Below, in pieces: positions 1-7,482 of a stretch of 36,184 nt of DNA. Within the stretch, counting starts at the first letter, position 1. Each line of letters starts with the position of its first letter. The notes under the pieces were generated by a model that was given only the letters and a program-made list of their open reading frames with translations, had not been told where the DNA came from and searched no databases. The translations under genes and the position numbers were made by a program. Origin of the DNA: an uncultured Gammaproteobacteria bacterium (GTDB lineage: Bacteria > Pseudomonadota > Gammaproteobacteria > Pseudomonadales > Azotimanducaceae); the NCBI GenBank assembly GCA_913050215.1, contig CAJXBG010000033.1, positions 1 through 36,184 of the forward strand. The letters run 5' to 3'.

Positions 1-355
1 CAACCTGCTCATCCGCGAACATCCGATTAACGTCCTCCGCTCGCTCCTGATCTGTACCGGCGAGGTACTCATTGCGCTTATACAGATGTTTGCCTTCCTT
101 CACCTTGAATCCCAGTGACTGAATGACATCAATGGCAAACCGAACGCCTTCGTTCTCCGGCGCGTTACTGGCTGGGGTAACAAGCCCAATCGTCATGCCC
201 TTACGCAATCTTCGGGGTTTTATCAATGGAGGAAAAGAGGCCACGACTCCCGCTTTATCAGTCATCGAACGCTCGGCATTACTCGATGCTGCATGGGAAC
301 CTGCAGCAACGGCCAGCGAACCCGCCATGCTCGTGAGAATCGTTCTTCTTTTCAT
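1..355 (-). CDS. LD-carboxypeptidase (peptidase S66 family), N-terminal part, cut by the window edge
   Basis: Reading the minus strand from the ATG at 355 gives 118 residues that run off the left edge. The protein begins with a twin-arginine-like export signal (MKRRTILTS, then a small hydrophobic stretch with AVAAGSHAA), followed from about residue 43 by the S66 N-terminal pattern: RLRKGMTIGLVTPAS, then GFKVKEGKHLY, then YLAGTDQERAEDVNRMFAD. This matches the family that cleaves the tetrapeptide L-Ala-D-Glu-meso-Dap|D-Ala bond in murein recycling, or related microcin-immunity proteins. Family members are often cytoplasmic, so the apparent Tat-type signal suggests a periplasmic or envelope role. 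The catalytic Ser-Glu-His residues lie outside the window and cannot be checked. The thiolase gene upstream is on the same strand, 183 bp away. Confidence 0.85.
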   Translation of the reverse strand, partial: MKRRTILTSMAGSLAVAAGSHAASSNAERSMTDKAGVVASFPPLIKPRRLRKGMTIGLVTPASNAPENEGVRFAIDVIQSLGFKVKEGKHLYKRNEYLAGTDQERAEDVNRMFADEQV

Positions 356-442
356 GTGTTTTGTCCGGGACCGAAATATCTTCAGATCAGCTCCCATCAT
401 CCAAGATGACTGGATTTATTGCAATTAAAGGGTCTGACAACG

Positions 443-462
443 CGATCTCGATTTAGAGATCG
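443..462. other. Small inverted repeat between the thiolase and LD-carboxypeptidase genes
   Basis: CGATCTC and GAGATCG are perfect 7-bp arms around a 6-nt loop (GATTTA). They lie 88-107 bp before the LD-carboxypeptidase start and 77-96 bp after the thiolase stop. This could be a weak terminator or a regulatory site; no T-run follows on either strand. Confidence 0.3.
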
Positions 463-538
463 AATAATTGCAAAAACTCACGCTTAGACCAAGCAGGCGA
501 TCGCATTAATCGCAAAAACACCGCTACTGGCGACGCCC

Positions 539-1750
539 TTAATCGTCCGCCACCAACACCAGCGTCCCGGTTGTAGACAGAGCTCCACCGGTGCCATTGA
601 CGATACAAGTTTTTGCACTGGTCTGTTTGCCAACGTCTCCATGCACGCCATCTTCGGCCGTGCCGGACAACTGACGATATGCCTCGATCAGCAACGGCAT
701 ACCGTACATGCCGCTGTGATTGAATGACAAGCCACCGCCGTTAGTGTTAATTGGCAACCTGCCACCCGGTGCCGCATGACCATCTTTCCAAAGCGTATGA
801 CCTTCACCCGGCGCAGCAAGCCCTAACATTTCTGCGGTAATGGCTGCGGTGATAGTGAAGGAATCATAAATCATCGCCAACTCCATTTCCCCCGGACCCA
901 TACCCGCCATCGTGTAGGCGGCTTCGGCTGATCGAGAGGCTGATGTTGCTGTGAAGTCTTCCATCTCAAGCATGTTCGCATGCCCCATACTTTCGCCTGC
1001 ACCCGCTAACCATACTGGCTTAGTATTTAGTCCAGCAGCCACTTTTGGACTGGCGATCAAAACAGCACCACCATGGTCGGCAACCATACAACAGTGCAAT
1101 ATCGTTAGCGGCCAGGCTATCAACCTCGACTCTTCAACCTGAGCAACAGAGATTGGACCACCAAACGGATGTTTCTCTTTCGAGTACATCGCGGCCCTGG
1201 GGTTCAGGGTTGCCCAATCACGGGTGACCTTAGCGATATGCGCATAGTCTTCAGTGGTTGTGCCGTAACGATGCATATGTCTCACCATCGCATGGGCGTA
1301 ATTTGAAGGGGCGCTGCCCAGGCCATAGGCCATGCTCATTTCTGCTGCAGGGGATGCCACACCAGCGCCTCGACCATAATTCCCTGTTCCACGGCCACCA
1401 ATCTTTCTCGCGGAGAAGCCGTTTTCCCCGTGGGTCACGAGCGCGATATCAATGATGCCGGAATGAATAGCGGCCATAGCGTGATGCACATGCATCTCAA
1501 ATGAGCAACCGCCAACCGCGGTTGTGTCGATATACTTGGGCTTGATACCGAGATGTTCACATAATTCTGAAGACCATCCGGTAGAAAAAACACCTTCAAT
1601 TTTGGATATGGGTACACCTGTCTGATTACTCAGGTTTTTAATCGCTTCGATGTGCAACTGAAGCGAAGTTTTCGGCTCCGCGAGAAACCCAATCTCATTT
1701 GCTTCCGCAGCACCAACGATGGCTGCTGATTTATATAATTGTCCTGGCAT
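539..1750 (-). CDS. Thiolase-like protein (SCP-x / lipid-transfer-protein related)
   Basis: A 403-residue protein of the thiolase superfamily subgroup that pairs with DUF35 proteins. The N-terminal half has AAIVGAAEANEIG and a GGCSFEMHVHHAMAAI stretch, with Cys82 where thiolases place the nucleophile. The C-terminal half has GGGLSFNHSGMYGMPLLIEAYRQL (His in GGxxNxxG context) and ends in VNGTGGALSTTGTLVL. The usual C-terminal CxG is replaced by NGTGG, as in SCP-x/Ltp-type members. Family knowledge links these to thiolysis or retro-aldol cleavage of acyl-CoA side chains (for example steroid Ltp2). The DUF35 gene sits 3 bp upstream, so the two are surely one operon and probably one complex. Which reaction it catalyses cannot be settled from sequence. 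Confidence 0.82.
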   Translation of the reverse strand: MPGQLYKSAAIVGAAEANEIGFLAEPKTSLQLHIEAIKNLSNQTGVPISKIEGVFSTGWSSELCEHLGIKPKYIDTTAVGGCSFEMHVHHAMAAIHSGIIDIALVTHGENGFSARKIGGRGTGNYGRGAGVASPAAEMSMAYGLGSAPSNYAHAMVRHMHRYGTTTEDYAHIAKVTRDWATLNPRAAMYSKEKHPFGGPISVAQVEESRLIAWPLTILHCCMVADHGGAVLIASPKVAAGLNTKPVWLAGAGESMGHANMLEMEDFTATSASRSAEAAYTMAGMGPGEMELAMIYDSFTITAAITAEMLGLAAPGEGHTLWKDGHAAPGGRLPINTNGGGLSFNHSGMYGMPLLIEAYRQLSGTAEDGVHGDVGKQTSAKTCIVNGTGGALSTTGTLVLVADD

Positions 1751-1753
1751 TAT

Positions 1754-2170
1754 CTACTCCTCAATCACCCGCCAGAACGGGATGTAGGTATCCTCGTTGG
1801 CCTGTTCAAATTCAACTTTAACTCTGGCACCGATTTTAATGTCTTCAGGTTTTTGCGGGTCGACCCCGCGCAATACCGTCAACATTCGGTCACCTTCATT
1901 CAAATCAATATAGGCTGTCACGTAAGGTGCTTCAGGTTCCCATGGACCAAACACCAGATGTTGCACAGCATAGGTATGAATCTTGCCCTCGCCGCTCGCC
2001 TCAACCCATTCAAGGTTGGTCGAATGGCAATGGGGACATATAAATCGTGGATACCAATGCACGCGGTTGCAATCTTGGCATCTGGGCAACATTAATTTGC
2101 CTTCTTTTGCGCCTTCCCAGAACGGAACGGTGTGGGTTCCCCGAGTGGGAATGGGTTTGTTGTAGGTCAT
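1754..2170 (-). CDS. Zn-ribbon / OB-fold DUF35 protein, partner of the thiolase-like protein
   Basis: 138 residues. A rubredoxin-like zinc ribbon is visible as Cys31-x2-Cys34 and Cys45-x2-Cys48 (CQDCNRVHWYPRFICPHC), followed by the OB-fold half with GEGKIHTYAV, APYVTAYIDLNEGDRMLT and a final FEQANEDTYIPFWRV. This is the complete DUF35 architecture at its usual length. In characterised pairs (for example ChsH2-Ltp2), the DUF35 subunit binds the acyl-CoA and is needed for activity of the thiolase-fold partner. It is the first gene of the minus-strand unit and lies 3 bp before the thiolase gene. A perfect 14-bp palindrome is found 36-49 bp upstream of its start. Confidence 0.88.
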   Translation of the reverse strand: MTYNKPIPTRGTHTVPFWEGAKEGKLMLPRCQDCNRVHWYPRFICPHCHSTNLEWVEASGEGKIHTYAVQHLVFGPWEPEAPYVTAYIDLNEGDRMLTVLRGVDPQKPEDIKIGARVKVEFEQANEDTYIPFWRVIEE

Positions 2171-2205
2171 TAGGTTTCCCCGACTAAAAATAGAAACGAT
2201 TGATA

Positions 2206-2219
2206 AGTGCTATAGCACT
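2206..2219. promoter_or_regulatory. Perfect 14-bp palindrome upstream of the DUF35-thiolase unit
   Basis: AGTGCTATAGCACT reads identically on both strands and lies 36 bp upstream of the DUF35 start codon, in the 146-bp gap after the Lin0512 gene. Position and symmetry fit a TetR- or GntR-type operator. About two such palindromes would be expected by chance in 36 kb, so location is the main argument. Confidence 0.4.
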
Positions 2220-2316
2220 AAAGAGAACACAAAATGCGCGTCTAACGCAAGAAAGTCAGTGCCCTGTTGACCGGCGCGATACTCGACCATTGATTCACAG
2301 AATACTCACACTGAAA

Positions 2317-2658
2317 CTAATCATCTTTTAAATAGACAACAACGCCGGCATTGGCCATGACAACAGGATCTCCGTTGTTATCGCCTGGAATTTCAAGCCC
2401 GCCTTTTTCAACATTTACAGTGACGGTACCATAGGGAAGTGCTTTGGCAACCACCGCAGTATCAACCTGCGAGGGTTCGGGGACCCCAATGAGCAATTCA
2501 ATTTCCATATCGCCAGGATGCTTTCCCAATGCTTTAAAGAAATTGAGACTGCTGTGATGAATTGCATCAAAGACTGCTCGCTCGGCCGCCTTCGTATAAT
2601 TCGATCCATGCACATCCACACCCATACCCATTTCAGTTACATATCTGTTTCGCGCCAT
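2317..2658 (-). CDS. Lin0512 family protein
   Basis: 113 residues that I recognise as the conserved Lin0512 family from the pattern RYVTEMGMGVDVHGSNYTKAAERAVFDAI, a central IELLIGVPEPSQVDTAVVAKALPYGTVTV, and a closing GLEIPGDNNGDPVVMANAGVVVYL. No enzymatic function is established for the family as far as I know. It has no signal peptide or membrane segment and should be cytosolic. It is on the same strand as the DUF35-thiolase pair, 146 bp upstream, and divergent from the molybdopterin enzyme, so it could belong to either unit. Confidence 0.75.
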   Translation of the reverse strand: MARNRYVTEMGMGVDVHGSNYTKAAERAVFDAIHHSSLNFFKALGKHPGDMEIELLIGVPEPSQVDTAVVAKALPYGTVTVNVEKGGLEIPGDNNGDPVVMANAGVVVYLKDD

Positions 2659-2796
2659 TGTTGCCTCAGCTTCGTTAAATAATGATAGAGCGCTAGATTG
2701 TGACAGCGCCAGAGGTTACATAACAAGGCACCTATGTGAACGCGGATGGAAACTATTCGCCGGCACTAATTCATCACGTCTTGTGATATCTTCTTT

Positions 2797-2818
2797 TAGG
2801 TCCCGATTAGGTCCCGAT
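2797..2818 (+). repeat. Tandem 11-bp duplication just before the molybdopterin oxidoreductase gene
   Basis: The unit TAGGTCCCGAT occurs twice head to tail directly before the coding region and ends on the T of a possible TTG start at 2818. It creates two AGG triplets and may alter ribosome binding or the leader. Confidence 0.6.
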
Positions 2819-2829
2819 TGAGAAGCCTC

Positions 2830-4848
2830 ATGTTAAAAAAGAAAACTATTTGCCCGCTGGATTGCCCTGACGCCTGCGGCATTGTCGCCACAATGGAAGA
2901 TGACGTGATCACGCGCCTTGACGGCGACCCGGACCACCCATTTACCGATGGCTTCTTGTGTAAAAAAGTCAGAACCTATCATGAAAGAGTTCAATCAACA
3001 GACCGACTACTGTTTCCTCAAAAACGCATAGGAAAAAAAGGGGAAGGCAAGTTCCAGCGTATTTCCTGGGATGAAGCATGGACGATCCTCGTCGACCAAC
3101 TCACCAATATTAAAGAACAACACGGCAGCGAGGCCTTACTGCCTTACTCTTACGCCGGAAACATGGGTAAAGTGAATTTTTTTGCCGGGCACCCGTTCTT
3201 CCATCGCTATGGTGCATCTCAGCTGAATAGAACTATTTGTTCAGTTGCAGCAAAAACTGGTTGGAATCTCCACTACGGCAGTCACCCACAAAGTCCTCCT
3301 GAAAAAGCAATCGACTCAGATCTGGTCATTGCCTGGGGCATCAACGCCAAGGTTACCAACATCCACTTTATGCCAATGGTTGTAAAAGCGCGGAGACGTG
3401 GTGCTCGCTTCATTGTCATCGATCCGTATGAAAATGTGACAGCCGAGGCCGCGGATCAGCACTATCGTGTCAAACCCGGCGGGGACGCTGCACTCGCTCT
3501 TGGCATATTGAAACACCTGACCGAACACGACCGCATCGACAGAGGTTTTATTGAAAAATACTCCGAGGGTTTTACAGACCTTTCGGCCTATCTTGCGAGC
3601 AACACCCTGAGCACCTTTGCTGCAGCATCGGGGCTCACCATTGAATCCATGGTTCAACTGGCAGATTCGATCGCTGACAACCCCAAGACATTTATACGCG
3701 TTGGTGTCGGCCTCTCACGCAATACCCAAGGCGCCATGGCAACTCGCGCGATTGCCTGCCTTAGTGCAGCTGTCGGGCTGTTCGACGGTAAACAAGGAGC
3801 CGGCGCGCTACTGTCCAGCACGTCGTTCTCGCTTGATTCCCGCGTGTTCGGTTTTGCCTCCCTCATCAACAAGCCCGCTCGAACCATCAACATGGTCAGA
3901 CTTGGAGAAGCACTCACGGAAGTTTCACCGCCAGTCAAAGGACTATTTGTCTATTCCAGCAATCCCTTAAGCGTCGCCCCAGATTCTAGCAAAGTGCGTC
4001 AGGGGCTTGAACGAGAGGACCTTTTTACCGTTGTTCACGAGCAATTTCACACTAACACGACAAAGTACGCCGACTTGCTGTTGCCCGCATCAACGTCATT
4101 TGAAAACGATGATATTTATATAGGCTACGGGCACTACTACATGGGTAGAACCCAACCGGTTTTCGCTCCTAAGGGAGAGTCGATCAGCAACTTCGCGCTA
4201 TTTCAGACACTCGCACTGAAGATGGGTTACACCGACCCGATTTTCTATCAAGACGTTGAAAGTAGAATTCAGACTTATCTACCGGCCATATCAGGGCTCG
4301 CCAAATCAATCATACAGAATGGACTACCCGCCGGAGAGGCGGTCCGCTCAGATTATTATGACATCGGTGGCGATTTCACAAAATTCAGCGGAAAACGTTT
4401 CAAGTTCACTTTGCCAGATAACGACAACACCGAGGCGGGGCACCCAAGGCTCATCGAGCGCCGAGAACTGGATGATCCTCTTTTATCTGAAAAATATCCC
4501 TTTGCACTGATCACGCCACCTAACGCCGAACTCCTCAATTCCACCTTCGGTGAGCGCTATCCAAATAAATCAGGCAAGGTTTTGATTCATAGTCAGGATG
4601 CCGTAGCGACTAATATCTCCGATAACGACGAGGTTGAAATTTTCAACCATCGGGGATTTAACCGCCGAATTGCAGTGGTTACCGACAAAACCCAACCGGG
4701 GTTATTAGTGGCTGAGGGCATCTACTGGCAAACCAATGCTTCGCAGCAAACAGGCATCAATGACCTCACATCTCAGGCGATCACCGACGCCGGAGAGGGC
4801 GGCACTTTTCATGAGAGTCGTGTTGCTATCAGGAAGGTAACTGCGTAA
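2830..4848 (+). CDS. Molybdopterin-dependent oxidoreductase (DMSO reductase superfamily)
   Basis: 672 residues from the ATG at 2830; an in-frame TTG at 2818 would add four residues. A 4Fe-4S site is visible at the N-terminus: Cys8-x3-Cys12-x3-Cys16 (CPLDCPDAC) and Cys44 (FLCKKV). Next come the MopB domain (FQRISWDEAWTILVDQL) and NRTICSVAAKTGW, where Cys137 is placed like the molybdenum ligand of Nap/FdhF-type enzymes. The MGD-binding segments are DLVIAWGINAKVTNIH, FIVIDPYE, KPGGDAALALGILKHL and the C-terminal molydop_binding domain (FALITPPNAELLNSTFGERY to LLVAEGIYW). There is no Tat signal, so it is cytoplasmic. No electron-transfer or membrane-anchor subunit is nearby, and the substrate cannot be named. 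Confidence 0.85.
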   Translation: MLKKKTICPLDCPDACGIVATMEDDVITRLDGDPDHPFTDGFLCKKVRTYHERVQSTDRLLFPQKRIGKKGEGKFQRISWDEAWTILVDQLTNIKEQHGSEALLPYSYAGNMGKVNFFAGHPFFHRYGASQLNRTICSVAAKTGWNLHYGSHPQSPPEKAIDSDLVIAWGINAKVTNIHFMPMVVKARRRGARFIVIDPYENVTAEAADQHYRVKPGGDAALALGILKHLTEHDRIDRGFIEKYSEGFTDLSAYLASNTLSTFAAASGLTIESMVQLADSIADNPKTFIRVGVGLSRNTQGAMATRAIACLSAAVGLFDGKQGAGALLSSTSFSLDSRVFGFASLINKPARTINMVRLGEALTEVSPPVKGLFVYSSNPLSVAPDSSKVRQGLEREDLFTVVHEQFHTNTTKYADLLLPASTSFENDDIYIGYGHYYMGRTQPVFAPKGESISNFALFQTLALKMGYTDPIFYQDVESRIQTYLPAISGLAKSIIQNGLPAGEAVRSDYYDIGGDFTKFSGKRFKFTLPDNDNTEAGHPRLIERRELDDPLLSEKYPFALITPPNAELLNSTFGERYPNKSGKVLIHSQDAVATNISDNDEVEIFNHRGFNRRIAVVTDKTQPGLLVAEGIYWQTNASQQTGINDLTSQAITDAGEGGTFHESRVAIRKVTA

Positions 4849-5100
4849 TTTTTCTAGATGCTACGATGTCTGTCTCGTCGCCTTAGAATAGCGACACATA
4901 GCAGAGAAGCCACGAACAACCATGGCTAACGACTACACGAGTGTGCTTCAGGTCTCCCGTCGAGACCAGTGAATGGAAGATAAGCCATGAAAGACACAAT
5001 CGGTGTAGATTCCGAGTGTGACCACCGAGGAAGGTTCCTCTTTAATCATTCCTTTGACATTTAACAGACCCAAATTGGTTATCTGCCGCTTCGGTTGGAA

Positions 5101-5127
5101 ATCAATGTAGACAGCGACTACATTGAT
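5101..5127. promoter_or_regulatory. 10-bp inverted repeat upstream of CYP153
   Basis: ATCAATGTAG (5101-5110) and CTACATTGAT (5118-5127) are perfect inverted arms separated by ACAGCGA. No T-run follows, so a terminator is unlikely. It fits a dimeric regulator site 93 bp before the CYP153 start. A perfect match of this length in a short intergenic stretch is unlikely by chance. Confidence 0.5.
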
Positions 5128-5178
5128 CGATAAACTCTCTTTATGAAATAGCAGGTCAAACGCCCGCTCCCATCAACC

Positions 5179-5194
5179 GACCAATCGATTGGTC
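5179..5194. promoter_or_regulatory. Perfect 16-bp palindrome, likely operator of the CYP153-TetR operon
   Basis: GACCAATCGATTGGTC is its own reverse complement and ends 25 bp before the CYP153 start codon. TetR repressors bind palindromes of this size, and a TetR gene is the second gene of the operon, so autoregulation is the straightforward reading. Binding is inferred. Confidence 0.6.
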
Positions 5195-5219
5195 CGCACA
5201 GATTCATAGGGTCAAATAA

Positions 5220-6530
5220 ATGAGTGAAGCTCAATCCAATCCGGAAGAAACACGTCCTGTCAGCGCGCAGAGCGCAGACTTCACCGGTGAAATACCAGCT
5301 GCAAGCGAAGTCGCTATTGAGGACATCGTGCCAGTTGATGCCAACATGTGGCGCGCCCACCGCTGGCAAGAGTACTTTGAACGCCTTCGAAACGAGGATC
5401 CTGTGCATTTCAACGAAACGGAGCTCGAAGGCCGTTTCTGGTCCTTAACGCGTTACGAGCATATTAAAAAGGTTGATTCAGACTGGCAAAACTTCAGTTC
5501 AGCCCACGGGATAGTGCTAGGACCACAGATAGATACTGAATTGCAGGAAGGTGAACTCGATATCCAGACGTTCATCGCTCAGGACCCCCCGGTTCACGAC
5601 GTCCAGCGTAAAACCGTCACTGGCGTTGTCGCACCTAGCAACCTCGTCAACATGGAACCTCTCATCAGGGAACGCACCTGCAAAGTTCTGGATTCACTGC
5701 CAGAAGGTGAAACCTTCGATTGGGTAGACACCGTCTCGATAGAACTCACGACATTAATGTTAGCTACACTGTTTGACTTCCCCATTGAGGACAGACGGAA
5801 ACTGACTTTCTGGTCCGATATTACGTTCGCTATCCCAGAACCAGGCGGGATCATTGAGACGGAAGAACAGAGGCGAGAGGAATTTATTGGATGTCTGACG
5901 TATTTTTCCAAACTCTGGGAAGACCGGCTGAAAAACCCGGGCAACGATTTGATTTCCATGCTCGCTCACGGTGAAGACACCAAAGATTTATCGCCAATGA
6001 ATTATCTCGGCAACCTGCTTCTGCTAATCGTCGGAGGCAATGACACAACCAGAAACAGCATGTCCGGCAGTGTTTACGCGCTCAACAAGTTCCCCGAACA
6101 ATACGATAAACTCACGGCAAATCCAGATCTGGTGCCCAAGATGGTAGCAGAGTTGATCCGCTGGCAAACACCACTCGCGTACATGCGAAGAACAGCCAAT
6201 TTTGACTGTGAAATTGGAGACAAGCAGATAAAGCAAGGCGACCAAATACTCATGTGGTATGCCTCCGGCAATCGGGATAGTTCAGTTTTCGAGAACGCAG
6301 ATGAATTCGATATTGAGCGACCCAACGCCCGACAGCATTTATCTTTTGGCTTTGGCATTCATCGTTGCATGGGAAATCGTCTCGCAGAGCTTCAACTGCG
6401 CATCCTTTGGGAAGAAATTCTTGTTCGCTTTGAAAAGATAGAGCTCATGGATGAACCCGAGCGCACTTACTCTTCCTTCGTCAATGGCTATACTTACATG
6501 CCTGTCAGGGTAACCAGAAAACAGAAATGA
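5220..6530 (+). CDS. Cytochrome P450, CYP153-like alkane/fatty-acid terminal hydroxylase
   Basis: 436 residues, the usual length of a soluble class I bacterial P450. The I-helix reads GGNDTTRNSMSGSV (Gly272-Thr277) and the K-helix ELIRWQTPLAYMRRTA. The heme loop is HLSFGFGIHRCMGNRLAELQ with Cys383 as the heme thiolate. These three segments are diagnostic of the CYP153 family, which hydroxylates n-alkanes, fatty acids or terpenoids at the terminal carbon. Such enzymes take electrons from a ferredoxin and ferredoxin reductase, and neither is encoded nearby, so partners must lie elsewhere. A GGG stretch at 5209-5211 may serve as the ribosome-binding site. The stop overlaps the start of the TetR gene (ATGA), and palindromes precede the gene, pointing to substrate-responsive control by that TetR. 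Confidence 0.92.
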   Translation: MSEAQSNPEETRPVSAQSADFTGEIPAASEVAIEDIVPVDANMWRAHRWQEYFERLRNEDPVHFNETELEGRFWSLTRYEHIKKVDSDWQNFSSAHGIVLGPQIDTELQEGELDIQTFIAQDPPVHDVQRKTVTGVVAPSNLVNMEPLIRERTCKVLDSLPEGETFDWVDTVSIELTTLMLATLFDFPIEDRRKLTFWSDITFAIPEPGGIIETEEQRREEFIGCLTYFSKLWEDRLKNPGNDLISMLAHGEDTKDLSPMNYLGNLLLLIVGGNDTTRNSMSGSVYALNKFPEQYDKLTANPDLVPKMVAELIRWQTPLAYMRRTANFDCEIGDKQIKQGDQILMWYASGNRDSSVFENADEFDIERPNARQHLSFGFGIHRCMGNRLAELQLRILWEEILVRFEKIELMDEPERTYSSFVNGYTYMPVRVTRKQK

Positions 6531-7138
6531 GTGATGCCGATCAACGCAGCTATCACCACGGAGACCTTCGTCAGGCACTGCTCGATCGTGCAGCGGAGGT
6601 GATCCAGAGCCGAGGCATCGAAGCATTAACGCTTCGAGGCCTAGCACGAGACCTGAAGGTTTCTCATGGCGCGCCTAACCGGCATTTTAGTTGTAAGGCA
6701 GATCTATTAACGGCTATCGCTACAGAAGGCTATTCCCAACTCATGCGAGCGACGTTGTCGGCAGCGAACGACGTTGGCAACGACCCATGGGTTCGCCTTA
6801 ATGCAATGGGCCAGGGCTTTGTTCACTGGGCTTTGAACAACACGGCGCAATTCAACACGACGATGCACCCGGATCTATCCCTGTATGAAAGCGCCGAACT
6901 CAAACAGGCAACAGAGGCCTTCAGACTGACAATCAAGGAAGCCGTTGCCGCCACTCAAGAATTAGGCAACCACTCGGAAGAAGACCTCGAAACCCTCAAC
7001 CTGTTTACCATTTCGGTGCCCATGGGGGCAGCAATGTTGCTCACCCAAAAAGATGGACTTGCTACCCATGTGAAACGCGACAAGCTGGTCGCAGACTTGA
7101 TTGAACTCGTTGTACCGATCAGAGAACGAACAAGCTAA
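6527..7138 (+). CDS. TetR/AcrR family regulator of the CYP153 operon
   Basis: 203 residues. The N-terminal helix-turn-helix region reads RSYHHGDLRQALLDRAAEVIQ, then EALTLRGLARDLKVSHGAPNRHF, typical of the TetR subgroup with a WHG-type C-terminal domain. The start overlaps the CYP153 stop by 4 nt, so translation is coupled. The perfect palindrome 25 bp before CYP153 is the obvious candidate operator. The ligand could be the P450 substrate or product. It resembles the TetR protein encoded at 31038 in its first 50 residues (shared SYHHGDLR and VSHxAPxRHF), so the two are relatives with probably different effectors. Confidence 0.88.
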   Translation: MSDADQRSYHHGDLRQALLDRAAEVIQSRGIEALTLRGLARDLKVSHGAPNRHFSCKADLLTAIATEGYSQLMRATLSAANDVGNDPWVRLNAMGQGFVHWALNNTAQFNTTMHPDLSLYESAELKQATEAFRLTIKEAVAATQELGNHSEEDLETLNLFTISVPMGAAMLLTQKDGLATHVKRDKLVADLIELVVPIRERTS

Positions 7139-7179
7139 CTCACTCAAGAGATATCAGACCAGAAGCTCTAAAGCCCGCT

Positions 7180-7482
7180 TTAGCTCGGCATATCAATCGG
7201 CGTCGCTTCGTAAAAGTTAAGCTCACGACTGGTCGCATTCAAACTGACCATCGCAGCCTGAAAGGTTGCCATGTGGGACGTTTTAAAATGGGCGACCAAC
7301 GCTTCGGCTGAGCTCCATTTTTCAGTGACTCGCAACTTATTTGGGTTATTCAACTCTACGGAAAAAGTGTAGTCCTCACACCCTTCTTCGGCTTGCGAAG
7401 CAGCTTCCATTACAGCAATCGCGTCTTTAACCGAAGCAATATCAGCTGCACTTGATTCTATTAAAACATTAACAACAATCAT
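7180..7482 (-). CDS. Antibiotic biosynthesis monooxygenase (ABM) domain protein, putative quinol monooxygenase
   Basis: 100 residues forming one ABM ferredoxin-like domain: MIVVNVLIESSAADIASVKDAI, EEGCEDYTFSVELNNPNKLRVTEKW, and the hallmark SAEALVAHFKTSHMATFQAA. Such small cofactor-free or heme-binding dimeric proteins oxidise quinols or aromatic intermediates (YgiN-like), or act as stress proteins. It converges with the TetR gene; a short hairpin (CTAAAGC/GCTTTAG, 7168-7183) covers its stop codon. Substrate unknown. Confidence 0.82.
   Translation of the reverse strand: MIVVNVLIESSAADIASVKDAIAVMEAASQAEEGCEDYTFSVELNNPNKLRVTEKWSSAEALVAHFKTSHMATFQAAMVSLNATSRELNFYEATPIDMPS

Larger units (their letters stand above)
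4849..5219. other. Long intergenic region before the CYP153 operon
   Basis: These 371 bp hold no convincing gene; reading frames are short and lack family signals. They carry two symmetric elements (5101-5127 and 5179-5194) and a TTGACA hexamer at 5054-5059 without a good -10 at standard spacing. The region is most simply the regulatory leader of the CYP153-TetR operon. Confidence 0.6.

Noticed and set aside
123-428. Plus-strand frame of 101 residues
   Set aside because: It lies opposite the LD-carboxypeptidase start, which has clear family motifs on the minus strand.
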